33,628 nt of DNA from Dehalococcoidales bacterium (GCA_022865485.1 JALHSZ010000007.1:1-33628); one strand, 5' to 3'. Numbered from the stretch's first letter, positions 21,788-29,208 are shown. Notes: a model not told the origin generated them from the sequence alone. Program-made: numbers and translations.

Positions 21788-23212
21788 CTACTCCTCCCTC
21801 ACCCCACCCCGCGCCTCCCTCGCCTCGTACCTTTCGGCGGCTTCCACCAGCAGCGCCAGGCTCATGAGGAAGTCGTCGTGCCCCTCAGAGGGGCTGACAT
21901 AGAAATTAACGGTCAGTGACGGGCGGTAGTGGCACTTTGCCCTCTCCATCTCCTTCCAGAACTCCCTACACTCGTCTGAGCCGTCCCTGTCGTAAACCTT
22001 GAGCCGGCCCGAGTTGATTGCCGCCAGTAGCTTAAAGCCGAGCTCGGACTTGGCCTTAGCCGTGAAGGTAAAGGCGGACACCTTCGAGCCGAGCGCCTTC
22101 CTCAAAAACGAGCTTACCGGTTGGCCCAGACCGGTGGCGTCGACGACCACCCGACGGCATTTCCAGACACTTTTAAGGATATCCACCAGCCTGGGGTAAA
22201 GCTCGGCGTGCTTTCGGCCCGTCCAGCGGTAGTGCTCCACCACCCGTATTCGGGGCTGTTTCTGGATGTCGTCGCAGATAGAAAAATCGAGCTCGCCGAT
22301 GGTGACCACGGTGGAGTCCCGCTGCGGCTGGGGGTTGCTAAAATTGTCCCCCTCGGCTTCGCCGGCAAGGTCGATGCCGGCCAGGTAGATTTTACCCTTC
22401 TCGGCATGGCGTTTTCTCTCGTGCTCCCCGCTGAGCTGCGCCAGCTGCTGGCGGCTCAAGAAGCCCCCGCCCCCCTGTATGGGCAGCAGGCGGTACTGAG
22501 TCAAAAAGAGGGGGTGGTTTTCGCCCAATCGCTCCCTCTCCGCCTCGACATAGGCGCGGTAGTCGGGGTTATAGTCGGCTATCTCCTCCCAGTCGTATCT
22601 GAAGTGACGCTTTACCCCGTCCTGCCTCTCCAGCTCCAGGTTGGTCTGTTTGACCTCCTCCAGCAGGGTAGAGTCGTCCCAGGTGGTGCCGTAGTGGACG
22701 GTGGTGACGTTGGTCGTCGCCCCCATCGGCTTGAACTCCTTGCTGTACTTCTCCCGGCTCACGTCCTGCGCCTCGTCAATCTCGAGCAGGATATGGGCGG
22801 TGTTGCCCACCACGTTGGCCGACTTGTCGGCGGAGAGAAAGATGGCGCGGGCGTTGCCCAGCCGTATGATATAGCCCAGCTCCGCCGTCCAGATGCCGCT
22901 GAACCCCGCGTCGTTGAGCCGGTCCCTGAGCCGCATCATGGAGATGACCGTCTGCGGCTTAAAAGTAGGGGAGCACTTGACCAGGTTCTGGGGCTGGGTC
23001 ATGTGGAATGTTAAAAGCAGCAGCTCCAGCTGTGCCGATAGCTCGTTCTTGCCCCCCTGGCGGGCCATCTCCACCGAGAAGGTAAGCCCCTTCCTGCCTA
23101 GGACGCTATCCAGGATAGCCGAAGCCACCTCCCGCTGGTAGGGGCGCAATCTATTTAGTGACGATTTGTCCGATGCCCAGCCCCAGCGGGATGGCGATAT
23201 CCTTGAGGACAT
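21788..23212 (-). CDS. terL: Phage terminase large subunit
   Basis: This 474-residue packaging motor has an ATPase domain with a Walker A-like MARQGGKNE (49-57) and Walker B ILLEIDEAQD (about 141-150). A C-terminal RNase H-like nuclease shows metal-binding acidic residues in LAGIDLAGE (about 274), VVVDATGLG (about 345) and GHDDFLMSLALLV (about 450). It cuts concatemeric DNA and drives it into the capsid through the portal. The ATG at 23212 lies inside the small-terminase gene, overlapping by 62 bases, with AAGGAGG about 11 bases upstream. No portal gene follows it: transcription reaches the terminator at 21731-21780, and the portal is about 9.8 kb away. Confidence 0.88.
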   Translation of the reverse strand: MSSRISPSRWGWASDKSSLNRLRPYQREVASAILDSVLGRKGLTFSVEMARQGGKNELSAQLELLLLTFHMTQPQNLVKCSPTFKPQTVISMMRLRDRLNDAGFSGIWTAELGYIIRLGNARAIFLSADKSANVVGNTAHILLEIDEAQDVSREKYSKEFKPMGATTNVTTVHYGTTWDDSTLLEEVKQTNLELERQDGVKRHFRYDWEEIADYNPDYRAYVEAERERLGENHPLFLTQYRLLPIQGGGGFLSRQQLAQLSGEHERKRHAEKGKIYLAGIDLAGEAEGDNFSNPQPQRDSTVVTIGELDFSICDDIQKQPRIRVVEHYRWTGRKHAELYPRLVDILKSVWKCRRVVVDATGLGQPVSSFLRKALGSKVSAFTFTAKAKSELGFKLLAAINSGRLKVYDRDGSDECREFWKEMERAKCHYRPSLTVNFYVSPSEGHDDFLMSLALLVEAAERYEAREARGGVREE

Positions 23213-23513
23213 TCTCGATTGCCTCCTTCAGTCCCTTCTTCTGCTCCTTGCTGATTTTGTACTTCGTCTTCACCAGGTTGGCCAGGGTGGTGGTGGCGTC
23301 CATAAGCAGCTTGATATTCTCGGGGTCGTTCTCCAGAAGGGACTTTATCTTAACCCTCAGCAGGGTAATCTCGTCGTCGAAGCCCTCGACGCCCGCCGCC
23401 AGCTCGAAATCGAGCAGCTCGGCTTCATCCAGCACCTTGGAATAGAAGCCATGGGTGCGGGCGTTCTGGTTACCCTTTGGGGCGCCTCTTTTTCGTTTGG
23501 CTCTTTCCGCCAT
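23151..23513 (-). CDS. Probable phage terminase small subunit
   Basis: This 120-residue protein begins with KRKRGAPKGNQNARTHGFYS, a basic motif common in small terminase or packaging-recognition proteins. A long helical part follows (EITLLRVKIKSLLENDPENI, then KTKYKISKEQKKGLKEAIENVL). The small subunit recognises the packaging site and regulates the large subunit. ATG 23513 is preferred for its GGAG about 9 bases upstream, though ATG 23528 would add 5 residues. It overlaps the 48-aa ORF upstream and the large terminase downstream, both in other frames. Assignment rests on the motif and on position before the large terminase. Confidence 0.65.
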   Translation of the reverse strand: MAERAKRKRGAPKGNQNARTHGFYSKVLDEAELLDFELAAGVEGFDDEITLLRVKIKSLLENDPENIKLLMDATTTLANLVKTKYKISKEQKKGLKEAIENVLKDIAIPLGLGIGQIVTK

Positions 23514-23616
23514 CTGGTCTATCTCCATTCTTCAGTACTCTGGCGCTGGCCAGCACGATGGTATGGGCGGCCAGGTCCCACCTCTGAATCTCCACGGCTA
23601 ATCTCAGCAGCCTCAT
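23470..23616 (-). CDS. 48-aa phage ORF overlapping the small terminase
   Basis: A frame from ATG 23616 to TAA at 23470-23472 encodes 48 residues: a helical N-terminus with VEIQRWDLAAHTIVLASARV and a basic tail (KSQTKKRRPKG). AGGAGGGG stands a few bases before the ATG, the best ribosome-binding site of the terminase unit. It overlaps the small terminase gene by 44 bases in another frame. I recall 'RWDLAAH' segments in small phage proteins near terminases but cannot name the family. It is the first gene of the transcript. Confidence 0.55.
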   Translation of the reverse strand: MRLLRLAVEIQRWDLAAHTIVLASARVLKNGDRPDGGKSQTKKRRPKG

Positions 23617-23677
23617 AGCCCCTCCTTTACATAACTAGGAAAACAAATCCCCCCTCTACGCTTAACCCTCAGACAAA

Positions 23678-23696
23678 ATAGTAGCACATCTGTTCT
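23678..23696 (-). promoter_or_regulatory. Operator and extended -10 promoter of the terminase unit
   Basis: On the minus strand the site reads AGAACAGATGTGCTACTAT, with TACTAT (23678-23683) as -10 and TGC before it as an extended -10. No good -35 is visible (TTGTGG at 20-base spacing is weak). It matches the portal-operon site at 12285-12303 in 16 of 19 positions, with the dyad half-sites GAACA and TGTGC conserved. Confidence 0.6.
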
Positions 23697-23723
23697 AATA
23701 TAACCACAAGCTATTGTCATATA

Positions 23724-23751
23724 TTGCTATCGGGGCTGCCGGCGTTATAGA
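23724..23751 (+). promoter_or_regulatory. Possible promoter of the zinc-ribbon coiled-coil gene
   Basis: TTGCTA (23724-23729) and TATAGA (23746-23751) are 16 bases apart, giving a start near 23758 and a very short leader before ATG 23764. This is a weak match. Confidence 0.35.
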
Positions 23752-23763
23752 ATAGGCTGTCAA

Positions 23764-24459
23764 ATGACTGTCACTAAACAGCTCTATCGGCTCCAGGAGG
23801 TTGACCTGGAGATTGAGTCCGGCAAGCGGGCGCTGGAACAGGTTGCCAGCCAGCTTGGGGAAAGCCAGGCGGTCATTGAAACCCAGAAACAGCTTGAGCT
23901 GGAGCAAAAGCGCCTGGAGGAATCGAGCCGCCGACAGCGCTCGGCGGAATGGGAAATAGACGACATCGCCACCAAACTGGCGGTTGCCGAAGAGCAGCTC
24001 TTCAGCGGGCGGGTGAAGAACCCCAAGGAGCTGACCAATCTCCAGCACGAGGTCGAGGCGTTCCAAGCCCGGCGCGACCAGCTCGAAGAACAGGCCCTGG
24101 AGATAATAGACCAGGTGGAACAGTCCGAAGCCAGGGTGGCTGAGATAAACAGCGAGCTGGAGACACTCAAGGCCGACTGGCAGCGCCAGCAGAAGCAGCT
24201 GACCGACGAAATGGAAAGGCTCAGAGCCGCCCTCGCCGACCTGGGGAGTAAGCGCCAGCTACTAATCGGCGAGATCGACCCGCCCGCCTTCGAGTTCTAT
24301 CAAAGCCTGAGAAAAGGTAAGGGGATAGCGGTAGCCAAGGTGGAGCAGGGGATATGCCGCGGCTGCCGGATATCGCTGCCTACCACCGACCTGCAGCAGG
24401 CGAGGGGCGGCAAGCTGGTGCAGTGCAGCAGCTGCGGGCGTATCCTGTTCCTACCCTGA
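23764..24459 (+). CDS. CdsZ/COG1579-type zinc-ribbon coiled-coil protein
   Basis: This 231-residue protein is a long coiled coil (residues ~1-175, rich in Glu, Gln and Leu), with the family signature LFSGRVKNPKELTNLQHEVE near 79-99. A C-terminal C4 zinc ribbon follows (C198/C201 in CRGC and C221/C224 in CSSC). This is the C4-type zinc-ribbon family COG1579, whose molecular role is not well established; a link to RNA or nucleic-acid metabolism is suspected because it often neighbours RNase H genes, as here. It is followed after 12 bases by an RNase HI gene and then the RNase P RNA. It lies directly right of the phage module and marks the host edge. Confidence 0.8.
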   Translation: MTVTKQLYRLQEVDLEIESGKRALEQVASQLGESQAVIETQKQLELEQKRLEESSRRQRSAEWEIDDIATKLAVAEEQLFSGRVKNPKELTNLQHEVEAFQARRDQLEEQALEIIDQVEQSEARVAEINSELETLKADWQRQQKQLTDEMERLRAALADLGSKRQLLIGEIDPPAFEFYQSLRKGKGIAVAKVEQGICRGCRISLPTTDLQQARGGKLVQCSSCGRILFLP

Positions 24460-24471
24460 AACGATAATATT

Positions 24472-24873
24472 ATGACGTCAAAAAAAGTGGTAATCTGTAC
24501 CGACGGCGCCTCGCTGGGCAATCCCGGGCTGGCGGCGGTGGGGGCTGTCGTCGAGGACGAGCAGGGAAGGCTGATTACCCTGGTCTCGCGGTGCATCGGG
24601 CAAGCCACCAATAACCAGGCGGAATATACGGCTATCATCGCCGCCCTGGAAGAAGCCATCAGGCTGGGCGCTGAAGAGGTTGACGTCAGGTCTGATTCCC
24701 AGCTCGTGGTAAGGCAAATCCAGGGCGAATACCGCGTCAAGAACGCCTCGCTCAAACCCCTCTATAAACGGATAAAGCGGCTGCAGGAGTCGCTTAAAGG
24801 CTTCACCATCACCCACATCCCCGGCCGTCAGAACAACGAGGCTCATAAACTGGCTCACCTGGCGTTAAGATGA
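24472..24873 (+). CDS. rnhA: Ribonuclease HI family protein
   Basis: This 133-residue protein is an RNase HI-type fold with catalytic acidic residues D11 (CTDGAS), E51 (NNQAEYTA) and D75 (RSDSQLVV). The fourth carboxylate is replaced: the usual 'NxxAD' reads NNEAHKLA, giving H125. In E. coli RNase HI the equivalent Asp134 tolerates His with activity retained, so this enzyme may still cleave RNA in RNA-DNA hybrids. It lacks the basic handle region of the E. coli enzyme and resembles archaeal/Gram-positive short forms. It lies 12 bases after the zinc-ribbon gene, most likely in the same operon, and precedes rnpB. Confidence 0.85.
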   Translation: MTSKKVVICTDGASLGNPGLAAVGAVVEDEQGRLITLVSRCIGQATNNQAEYTAIIAALEEAIRLGAEEVDVRSDSQLVVRQIQGEYRVKNASLKPLYKRIKRLQESLKGFTITHIPGRQNNEAHKLAHLALR

Positions 24874-24925
24874 GCTAGGGTTGTCATCTGTTGACTAATA
24901 CCCGTCCCCATACTACACTATAATC

Positions 24926-25281
24926 AGGTCAAGTAAACCGGGTGACCGCCCCCCTTCTTGGAAGGGGGGAGGAAAGTCCGAGCTCCACCGGGCAGGGTGC
25001 TGGCTAACGACCAGGAGGGGTGACCCTACGGAGAGTGCCACAGAAACATACCGCCTTTCGGGGCAAGGGTGAAATGGTGAGGTAAGAGCTCACCAGCGGC
25101 CGGGTGACCGGTCGGCTGGGTAAACCCCATCCGGAGCAAGACCAAATAGAGGGACATAAGGACGCCCGGCCTGTCCCCGGGTTGGTCGCTTGACCCTTCC
25201 GGTAACGGAAGGGCTAGATAGATGGTCATCGTCCTTTACAAGTGAAGGATACAGAACTCGGCTTACAGGTTTGCTTGACCT
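24926..25281 (+). ncRNA. rnpB: RNase P RNA (bacterial type A)
   Basis: The conserved 5' core GGAAAGTCCGAGCTCC (24971-24986), the central ACAGAAACATACCGCC and GGGTGAAATGGTGAGGTAAG, and the 3' core ACAGAACTCGGCTTACAGG mark RNase P RNA. Helix P1 is formed by AGGTCAAGTAAACC (24926-24939) with GGTTTGCTTGACCT (25268-25281), one mismatch, which sets the ends. The length of about 356 bases is normal. A TATAAT at 24919-24924 is placed for a start within the P1 strand; a TTGACT at 24891-24896 is too far (22 bases) to be an ideal -35. The RNA processes tRNA 5' ends with the RnpA protein, which is not in this window. Confidence 0.95.
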
Positions 25282-25391
25282 CTTTGCCGCAACTTTTTCT
25301 CTTCCCGCTTGGCGTTGAGAAAAGGGGAGTAAAACCTCGTTTTTAAGCGTAATCGGGGTTAAAAATGTAATGCCAGCCGCCCTCAATGGGC

Positions 25392-25420
25392 TTGTCAGTA
25401 GGGTCGGGTTGGCATATAGT
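25392..25420 (+). promoter_or_regulatory. Promoter of the 73-aa gene
   Basis: TTGTCA (25392-25397) and TATAGT (25415-25420) are 17 bases apart, placing the start near 25427, 30 bases before ATG 25457. Confidence 0.6.
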
Positions 25421-25456
25421 TGAGTGTCAGAAGGGTGATTTTTTAAGAAAGCCGGT

Positions 25457-25678
25457 ATGCAGACAGTTGACCCGATAGTTCGCGATTTTATACTCTTCTG
25501 CCTTCGGCGCCAGGGGAAAGGCTGGCCCGCCCTATATGACGAGATGTGTCGGGTGGCGGGGCAACGGCTCTTTCGGGGGCTGGGCTATACCGATTTAAGA
25601 AAGCTGGGGCTATCATTCGGCCTGACCGACATTGACGATACCATCAGGATGGTGGATACCGTCGCCGCCTCCAATTAG
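25457..25678 (+). CDS. Conserved small hypothetical protein
   Basis: This 73-residue soluble protein (starting MQTVDPIVRDFILFCLRRQG) contains WPALYDEMCRVAGQRLFRGL and ends near DDTIRMVDTVAASN. It is helical with no signal peptide or membrane segment. I do not recognise a family; the length and a good upstream promoter support it as a real gene. It stands alone between rnpB and the S41 peptidase gene. Confidence 0.6.
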   Translation: MQTVDPIVRDFILFCLRRQGKGWPALYDEMCRVAGQRLFRGLGYTDLRKLGLSFGLTDIDDTIRMVDTVAASN

Positions 25679-25765
25679 ACTTACTTCTTTTCCTTTCTTT
25701 TATTCTCCCTCTTTGATAAGATAGCCTTGTTTGATGGTTAAAAGCTTTAAGGGAGAGTGAGTCCG

Positions 25766-26896
25766 ATGTCAAAGAAGATGAAGATAGCGCTAAGCCTGTT
25801 TCTGGCGGTAATTATTGCCTTGGCCTTCGCGGCGGGCTGTCTTATCGGTGGTGAGACATCGCCGCAGAATGACTTTGATATTGTGGAGCAGGCTTGGGAG
25901 ATAATACTCCGGGATTACGTGGAAAACGATCAGATCGACACCGAAGCCCTGGCCCAGGGAGCGGTCAGGGGCATGGTAGAGGCGCTGGGCGACCCTTATA
26001 CCTCCTATCTGGATGCCGAAGACTACCAGCTTGGTTTGAAGAGCCTGGAGGGGAGCTTCGAGGGCGTTGGAGCCTATGTAACTATTAAAGACGAGCAGCT
26101 GATGATTATCGCCCCCATTGCCGATTCCCCTGCGGATAAGGCGGGCATCAGGGCGGGCGATATAGTTCTGGAAATCGACGGCCAGTCCACTACGGGCATG
26201 AGCCTGGTCGAGGCGGTGCTCCTTGTCCAGGGTCCCGAGGGTACGCAGGTCGACCTCCTCGTCCTTCATGAGGGCGAGACCGAGCCCGAGCTGATTTCGA
26301 TAATACGGGCGGTGATTGAGGTGCCCAGCGTCGAATTCGAGATGAGGGAAGAATTCGCCTATATCGTTATCACCAATTTTTCTGAGCGCACGGCTGAAGA
26401 GCTATTGACGGTGATAGAGACTATAAACCAGCAGGGGGCTGAGGGCATTATACTCGACCTGCGCGGCAACCCCGGTGGCTTGCTGGAGACGGTGGTTGAT
26501 GTCGCCGGCTTCTTCCTGAGGGAGGGGGTGGTGGTTGACGTGGTCGATAGTAAGGGGAATCACGATGTTTACTCGGTCAGGCCTGGCGGGATAACCACCG
26601 ACCTGCCCATGGTGGTCCTGGTTGATGAGTACAGCGCCAGCGGCAGCGAGGTGCTGGCGGGCGCCCTGCAGGACTACGGGCGCGCCGTCATTGCCGGCAC
26701 CACGACCTTCGGCAAGGGCAGCGTCGATATCCTGCGTCGGCTCGGTGACGGCTCGGGACTGTATATCACCAACGCCCGCTGGCTCACCCCCAAGGGTCGG
26801 CTCATAGAGGGCGAAGGTATATACCCCGACTATGAACTTGAGCTTGAGGGCGAAGACGCCATCCAGTGGGCCATAGACTACCTGAGGAGTAATTAA
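25766..26896 (+). CDS. S41-family C-terminal processing peptidase
   Basis: This 376-residue protease starts with a signal sequence (KIALSLFLAVIIALAFAAGC, C25), a possible though atypical lipoprotein box. A helical N-terminal region (35-90) is followed by a PDZ domain (about 95-180, with SPADKAGIRAGDIVLEIDGQ) and the protease core. The catalytic serine lies in YSASGSEVLAGAL (about 291-295) and the lysine is K317 in TFGKGSVD. RGNPGGLLETVV is also typical. It would cleave protein C-termini outside the cytoplasmic membrane, as CtpA/CtpB enzymes do. ATG 25766 is chosen because GGGAG lies about 8 bases upstream; GTG 25757 overlaps that site. A 4-TM protein gene follows 4 bases after its stop, and a zincin gene comes 6 bases after that. 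Confidence 0.88.
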   Translation: MSKKMKIALSLFLAVIIALAFAAGCLIGGETSPQNDFDIVEQAWEIILRDYVENDQIDTEALAQGAVRGMVEALGDPYTSYLDAEDYQLGLKSLEGSFEGVGAYVTIKDEQLMIIAPIADSPADKAGIRAGDIVLEIDGQSTTGMSLVEAVLLVQGPEGTQVDLLVLHEGETEPELISIIRAVIEVPSVEFEMREEFAYIVITNFSERTAEELLTVIETINQQGAEGIILDLRGNPGGLLETVVDVAGFFLREGVVVDVVDSKGNHDVYSVRPGGITTDLPMVVLVDEYSASGSEVLAGALQDYGRAVIAGTTTFGKGSVDILRRLGDGSGLYITNARWLTPKGRLIEGEGIYPDYELELEGEDAIQWAIDYLRSN

Positions 26897-26900
26897 CGGA

Positions 26901-27311
26901 ATGAAAAGCCTGTATCTACGGATATGGGTAATAGTGGCTTTGACCCTGGCGCTGGGGGCGGCCATTACCCGCCTGGCCTGGGGAATTACCACTGCCAGCC
27001 AGGGGGGCAGCATAGCCATAATAATACTGCTCATGGTGGCTATTCTAGTTACCTACGCCCTGCTCTTATACCTGGCTATCAAGCCCAGCCTGGAAAAGCT
27101 CAAGAGCCTGGCGGTGGCAATATTAGCCACGGTAATAGCTGGCGGGGGTATCATCGGCAGCATCATCCACTTCATCCGCTTCGTTTCCTCGCCTAGGGTG
27201 TCTTCGCCATTGAGCCCGCTGATAGCCAGCCTGCTCATGGCCAGCGGCGTGGTTATCTGCGGACTGATTCTATGGGTCGTCTGGCGGGTACGTAAAGGCA
27301 AAAAGGTCTAG
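26901..27311 (+). CDS. Small integral membrane protein with four predicted helices
   Basis: This 136-residue protein has hydrophobic segments at about 7-27, 38-59, 70-92 and 106-127, joined by short polar loops and ending in a basic tail (RVRKGKKV). No catalytic motif is seen. It sits 4 bases after the S41 protease gene and 6 bases before the zincin gene, so the three form an operon and the product may anchor or assist one of the proteases. No family is recognised. Confidence 0.65.
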   Translation: MKSLYLRIWVIVALTLALGAAITRLAWGITTASQGGSIAIIILLMVAILVTYALLLYLAIKPSLEKLKSLAVAILATVIAGGGIIGSIIHFIRFVSSPRVSSPLSPLIASLLMASGVVICGLILWVVWRVRKGKKV

Positions 27312-27317
27312 GGGGCT

Positions 27318-27695
27318 ATGGACAGAGAAAGATTCGAACGGCTGGTGGAGAGGGCGGTGGAAAGCCTGCCCGAGGAGTTTCGCACCCGGCTGGAGAACAT
27401 CGATGTCGTCGTGGAAGACTGGCCGAATCAAAGTCATATGGCTAGATTGGGGTTGAGGCATCGGCACGAACTGCTCGGTCTTTACCAGGGCGTACCCCTG
27501 ACCGAGCGCGGCGAGCATTACGGGCTGGTGCCCCCCGATAAGGTAACCATCTTTCAGGGGCCGATTGAAGCTAAATGCCGTGACGATGCCAGCATTACAG
27601 CTGAGATAGGGAGGGTAGTCCGCCACGAAATAGCCCACCACTTCGGCATCGGGGACGGGCGCTTAAGAGAGCTGGAAGAAGACGAAGACCGCTAG
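27318..27695 (+). CDS. Zincin-like metallopeptidase family protein
   Basis: This 125-residue protein carries the zinc-binding HEIAHHFG (H103, E104, H107) near its C-terminus. The N-terminal part (FERLVERAVESLPEEF, then NIDVVVEDWP) and TERGEHYGLVPPDKVTIFQGP match the small COG3824-type 'metallopeptidase family' proteins. The third zinc ligand is probably in the short tail (FGIGDGRL). Lack of a signal peptide suggests a cytosolic location. Its natural substrate is unknown. It ends 2 bases before the convergent elp3 stop. Confidence 0.75.
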   Translation: MDRERFERLVERAVESLPEEFRTRLENIDVVVEDWPNQSHMARLGLRHRHELLGLYQGVPLTERGEHYGLVPPDKVTIFQGPIEAKCRDDASITAEIGRVVRHEIAHHFGIGDGRLRELEEDEDR

Positions 27696-27697
27696 AC

Positions 27698-29071
27698 TTA
27701 CCCCCTGACCCCCAAATCCCTGACCATGTAGTCTCCCCGCGATTGGTAGCCGAACTCGGTGCGGTAGTATTCCCTGGCGCCGACGCCGCTCAAGATTGTC
27801 ATTTGCGGCGCCCCAAACTCCTCGGCGGCAATTCGCTCCGCCTCCCGGAGCAGGGCTTTGCCCAGACCCTTGTGCTGAGCCGCCTCCCTATTCTGCTCGG
27901 CGAGGGGGACCTCGGGCCCGTAAACATGCAGTTCCCGTATTAAAGCTGAATTTTCGCTGGTCTCAATCTTGGGCTGGATCCTCATCCGCAGCAGCCCGAA
28001 CAGGGTCTCGGTTTCGTCCTCAAAAGAGAGAAAGATTTCATTGCCCCCCGCCGCCCCATAGTCCATTCTCACCAGCCGGGGCTCGCCCGTTTGCCGGCCC
28101 TCTTGCGCCCGGTGGCCATACTCGCGGCAGCGGATGCACTTACACTCAATTCCCCTTTGCTTCATGCGCTGCTTAATTACCCCGCGCAGCGAGTCCTTGC
28201 AGCCGGCGGTGATGAACTTGGCGGGAATATCGCGCAGCACCCGCGATATCCGGACGTATTTGGGCACGATGGACTTGATGTCAGTCAGCAAATTGACCAT
28301 GGTCTTGACATCATAGGGCTGGTAGCGGTTTTCCTGATACCATCTCTCCAGTTCGGTGCCCTCGACCACCATGGTGGGGTAGAGCTTCAAGCCGTCGGGC
28401 TTAAAGCGCTCGTCGTCAAAGAGCTTTCTCGATAGCTCCAGGTCGTGCTCGGGCGTGGAACCGGGCAGCCCCGGCATCCAGTGGTAGTGCACCTTAAAGC
28501 CGTGCTGCCTGAGGAGGGCGGTAGCCCTGACCACATCCTCGACCTTGTGCCCCCGCCGCGTCAGGCGGTAGATTTCATCATCCAGCATCTGCACGCCCAG
28601 CTCCACCCGGGTGGCGCCGAAGCGGAGCATGCGCTCTATCTCCTCTTCTCCGCACCAGTCGGGGCGGGTCTCGAGGCAAAGCCCGGTGCAGCGGTGCTTT
28701 GCCGTCTGGTTGCGCTGCTTGGCTTCTTCCAGGTTCGCCGAATCCTGGCCGTTCAAGCCGTCAAGGCACTCCTTGATGAACTGGTACTGGTAATCCTTGG
28801 GGAAAGCCAGGAAGGTGCCCCCCATCACTATCAGCTCGACCTTGTCGGTGGGGTGCCCCATCTCCGTCAGCGCTTTCAGCCTTGAGCGGACCTGTTTCCC
28901 GGCGTCGTAGTCGCACCTTATCGCCCGTAGCACCGCCGGCGACTCCGGGGTATAGCTCTTGGGCGTGGCCTGGTAGGTGGGGCAATAGACGCACTGCCCC
29001 GGGCATTGCAGCGGCGCGGTCATCACCGCCACCGGCGTCACCCCCGATATCGTCCTTGCAAATTTCCTCAT
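27698..29071 (-). CDS. elp3: Elp3-family tRNA U34 carboxymethyltransferase (radical SAM + GNAT)
   Basis: This 457-residue protein joins a radical SAM domain with CxxxCxxC at C23, C27 and C30 (CPGQCVYC), followed by YTPESPAVLRAIR and GLCLETRPDWC, to a C-terminal GNAT acetyltransferase domain (residues ~320-457, including KGLGKALLREAERIA and REYYRTEFGY). Elp3 uses acetyl-CoA and a SAM radical to make cm5U at the tRNA wobble uridine; in bacteria it acts without the other Elongator subunits. ATG 29071 is used because TACACT, a -10-like box, lies 15 bases upstream; a TTG-initiated frame reaches 29137. A Trm9-like methyltransferase gene starts 138 bases away on the opposite strand. Confidence 0.88.
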   Translation of the reverse strand: MRKFARTISGVTPVAVMTAPLQCPGQCVYCPTYQATPKSYTPESPAVLRAIRCDYDAGKQVRSRLKALTEMGHPTDKVELIVMGGTFLAFPKDYQYQFIKECLDGLNGQDSANLEEAKQRNQTAKHRCTGLCLETRPDWCGEEEIERMLRFGATRVELGVQMLDDEIYRLTRRGHKVEDVVRATALLRQHGFKVHYHWMPGLPGSTPEHDLELSRKLFDDERFKPDGLKLYPTMVVEGTELERWYQENRYQPYDVKTMVNLLTDIKSIVPKYVRISRVLRDIPAKFITAGCKDSLRGVIKQRMKQRGIECKCIRCREYGHRAQEGRQTGEPRLVRMDYGAAGGNEIFLSFEDETETLFGLLRMRIQPKIETSENSALIRELHVYGPEVPLAEQNREAAQHKGLGKALLREAERIAAEEFGAPQMTILSGVGAREYYRTEFGYQSRGDYMVRDLGVRG

Positions 29072-29208
29072 CTTATGCCATAAACAGTGTAGCAAATTTA
29101 GCTGAGAAACAGAAACATCATATTGCGGGGAGTTCAAGAGGGGGCGAAGCCCCCCTTGAAAGACCTTTGTGGGTGGGTTAGGGTGGGAAATAAAACCTGG
29201 GGGGTGGG

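Larger units (their letters stand above)
4196..23696 (-). mobile_element. Split phage structural module (defective prophage or particle-forming element)
   Basis: Phage packaging and virion genes occupy 21788-23616 (terminases) and 4196-12258 (HTH protein, portal through tail-hub protein), all leftward. The order small terminase, large terminase, portal, scaffold, capsid, connector, tail is classical for tailed phages once the block at about 12.3-21.8 kb is set aside. No integrase, replication gene, tape-measure protein, maturation protease or recognisable endolysin is seen, and I found no attachment-site repeats at the edges. The block between carries host-like surface, transport and lipid genes. 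Confidence 0.7.

Noticed and set aside
22121-23014. Plus-strand frame of ~297 codons opposite the large terminase
   Set aside because: The terminase frame has clear Walker and nuclease motifs; the opposite frame is compositionally biased and has no ribosome-binding site.
4150-23760. Attachment-site direct repeats bounding the phage module
   Set aside because: I compared the left edge (4140-4200) with the right edge (23690-23760) by eye and saw only short shared words such as GCTAT, not a repeat worth calling.
25282-25391. An additional ncRNA or riboswitch between rnpB and the 73-aa gene
   Set aside because: A weak AACCTCG/CGGGGTT stem is visible, but no conserved riboswitch core was recognised and it may be the rnpB terminator region.
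29072-29137. N-terminal extension of Elp3 from TTG 29137
   Set aside because: It would run through a TACACT -10-like box and has no ribosome-binding site; ATG 29071 leaves a full radical SAM domain.
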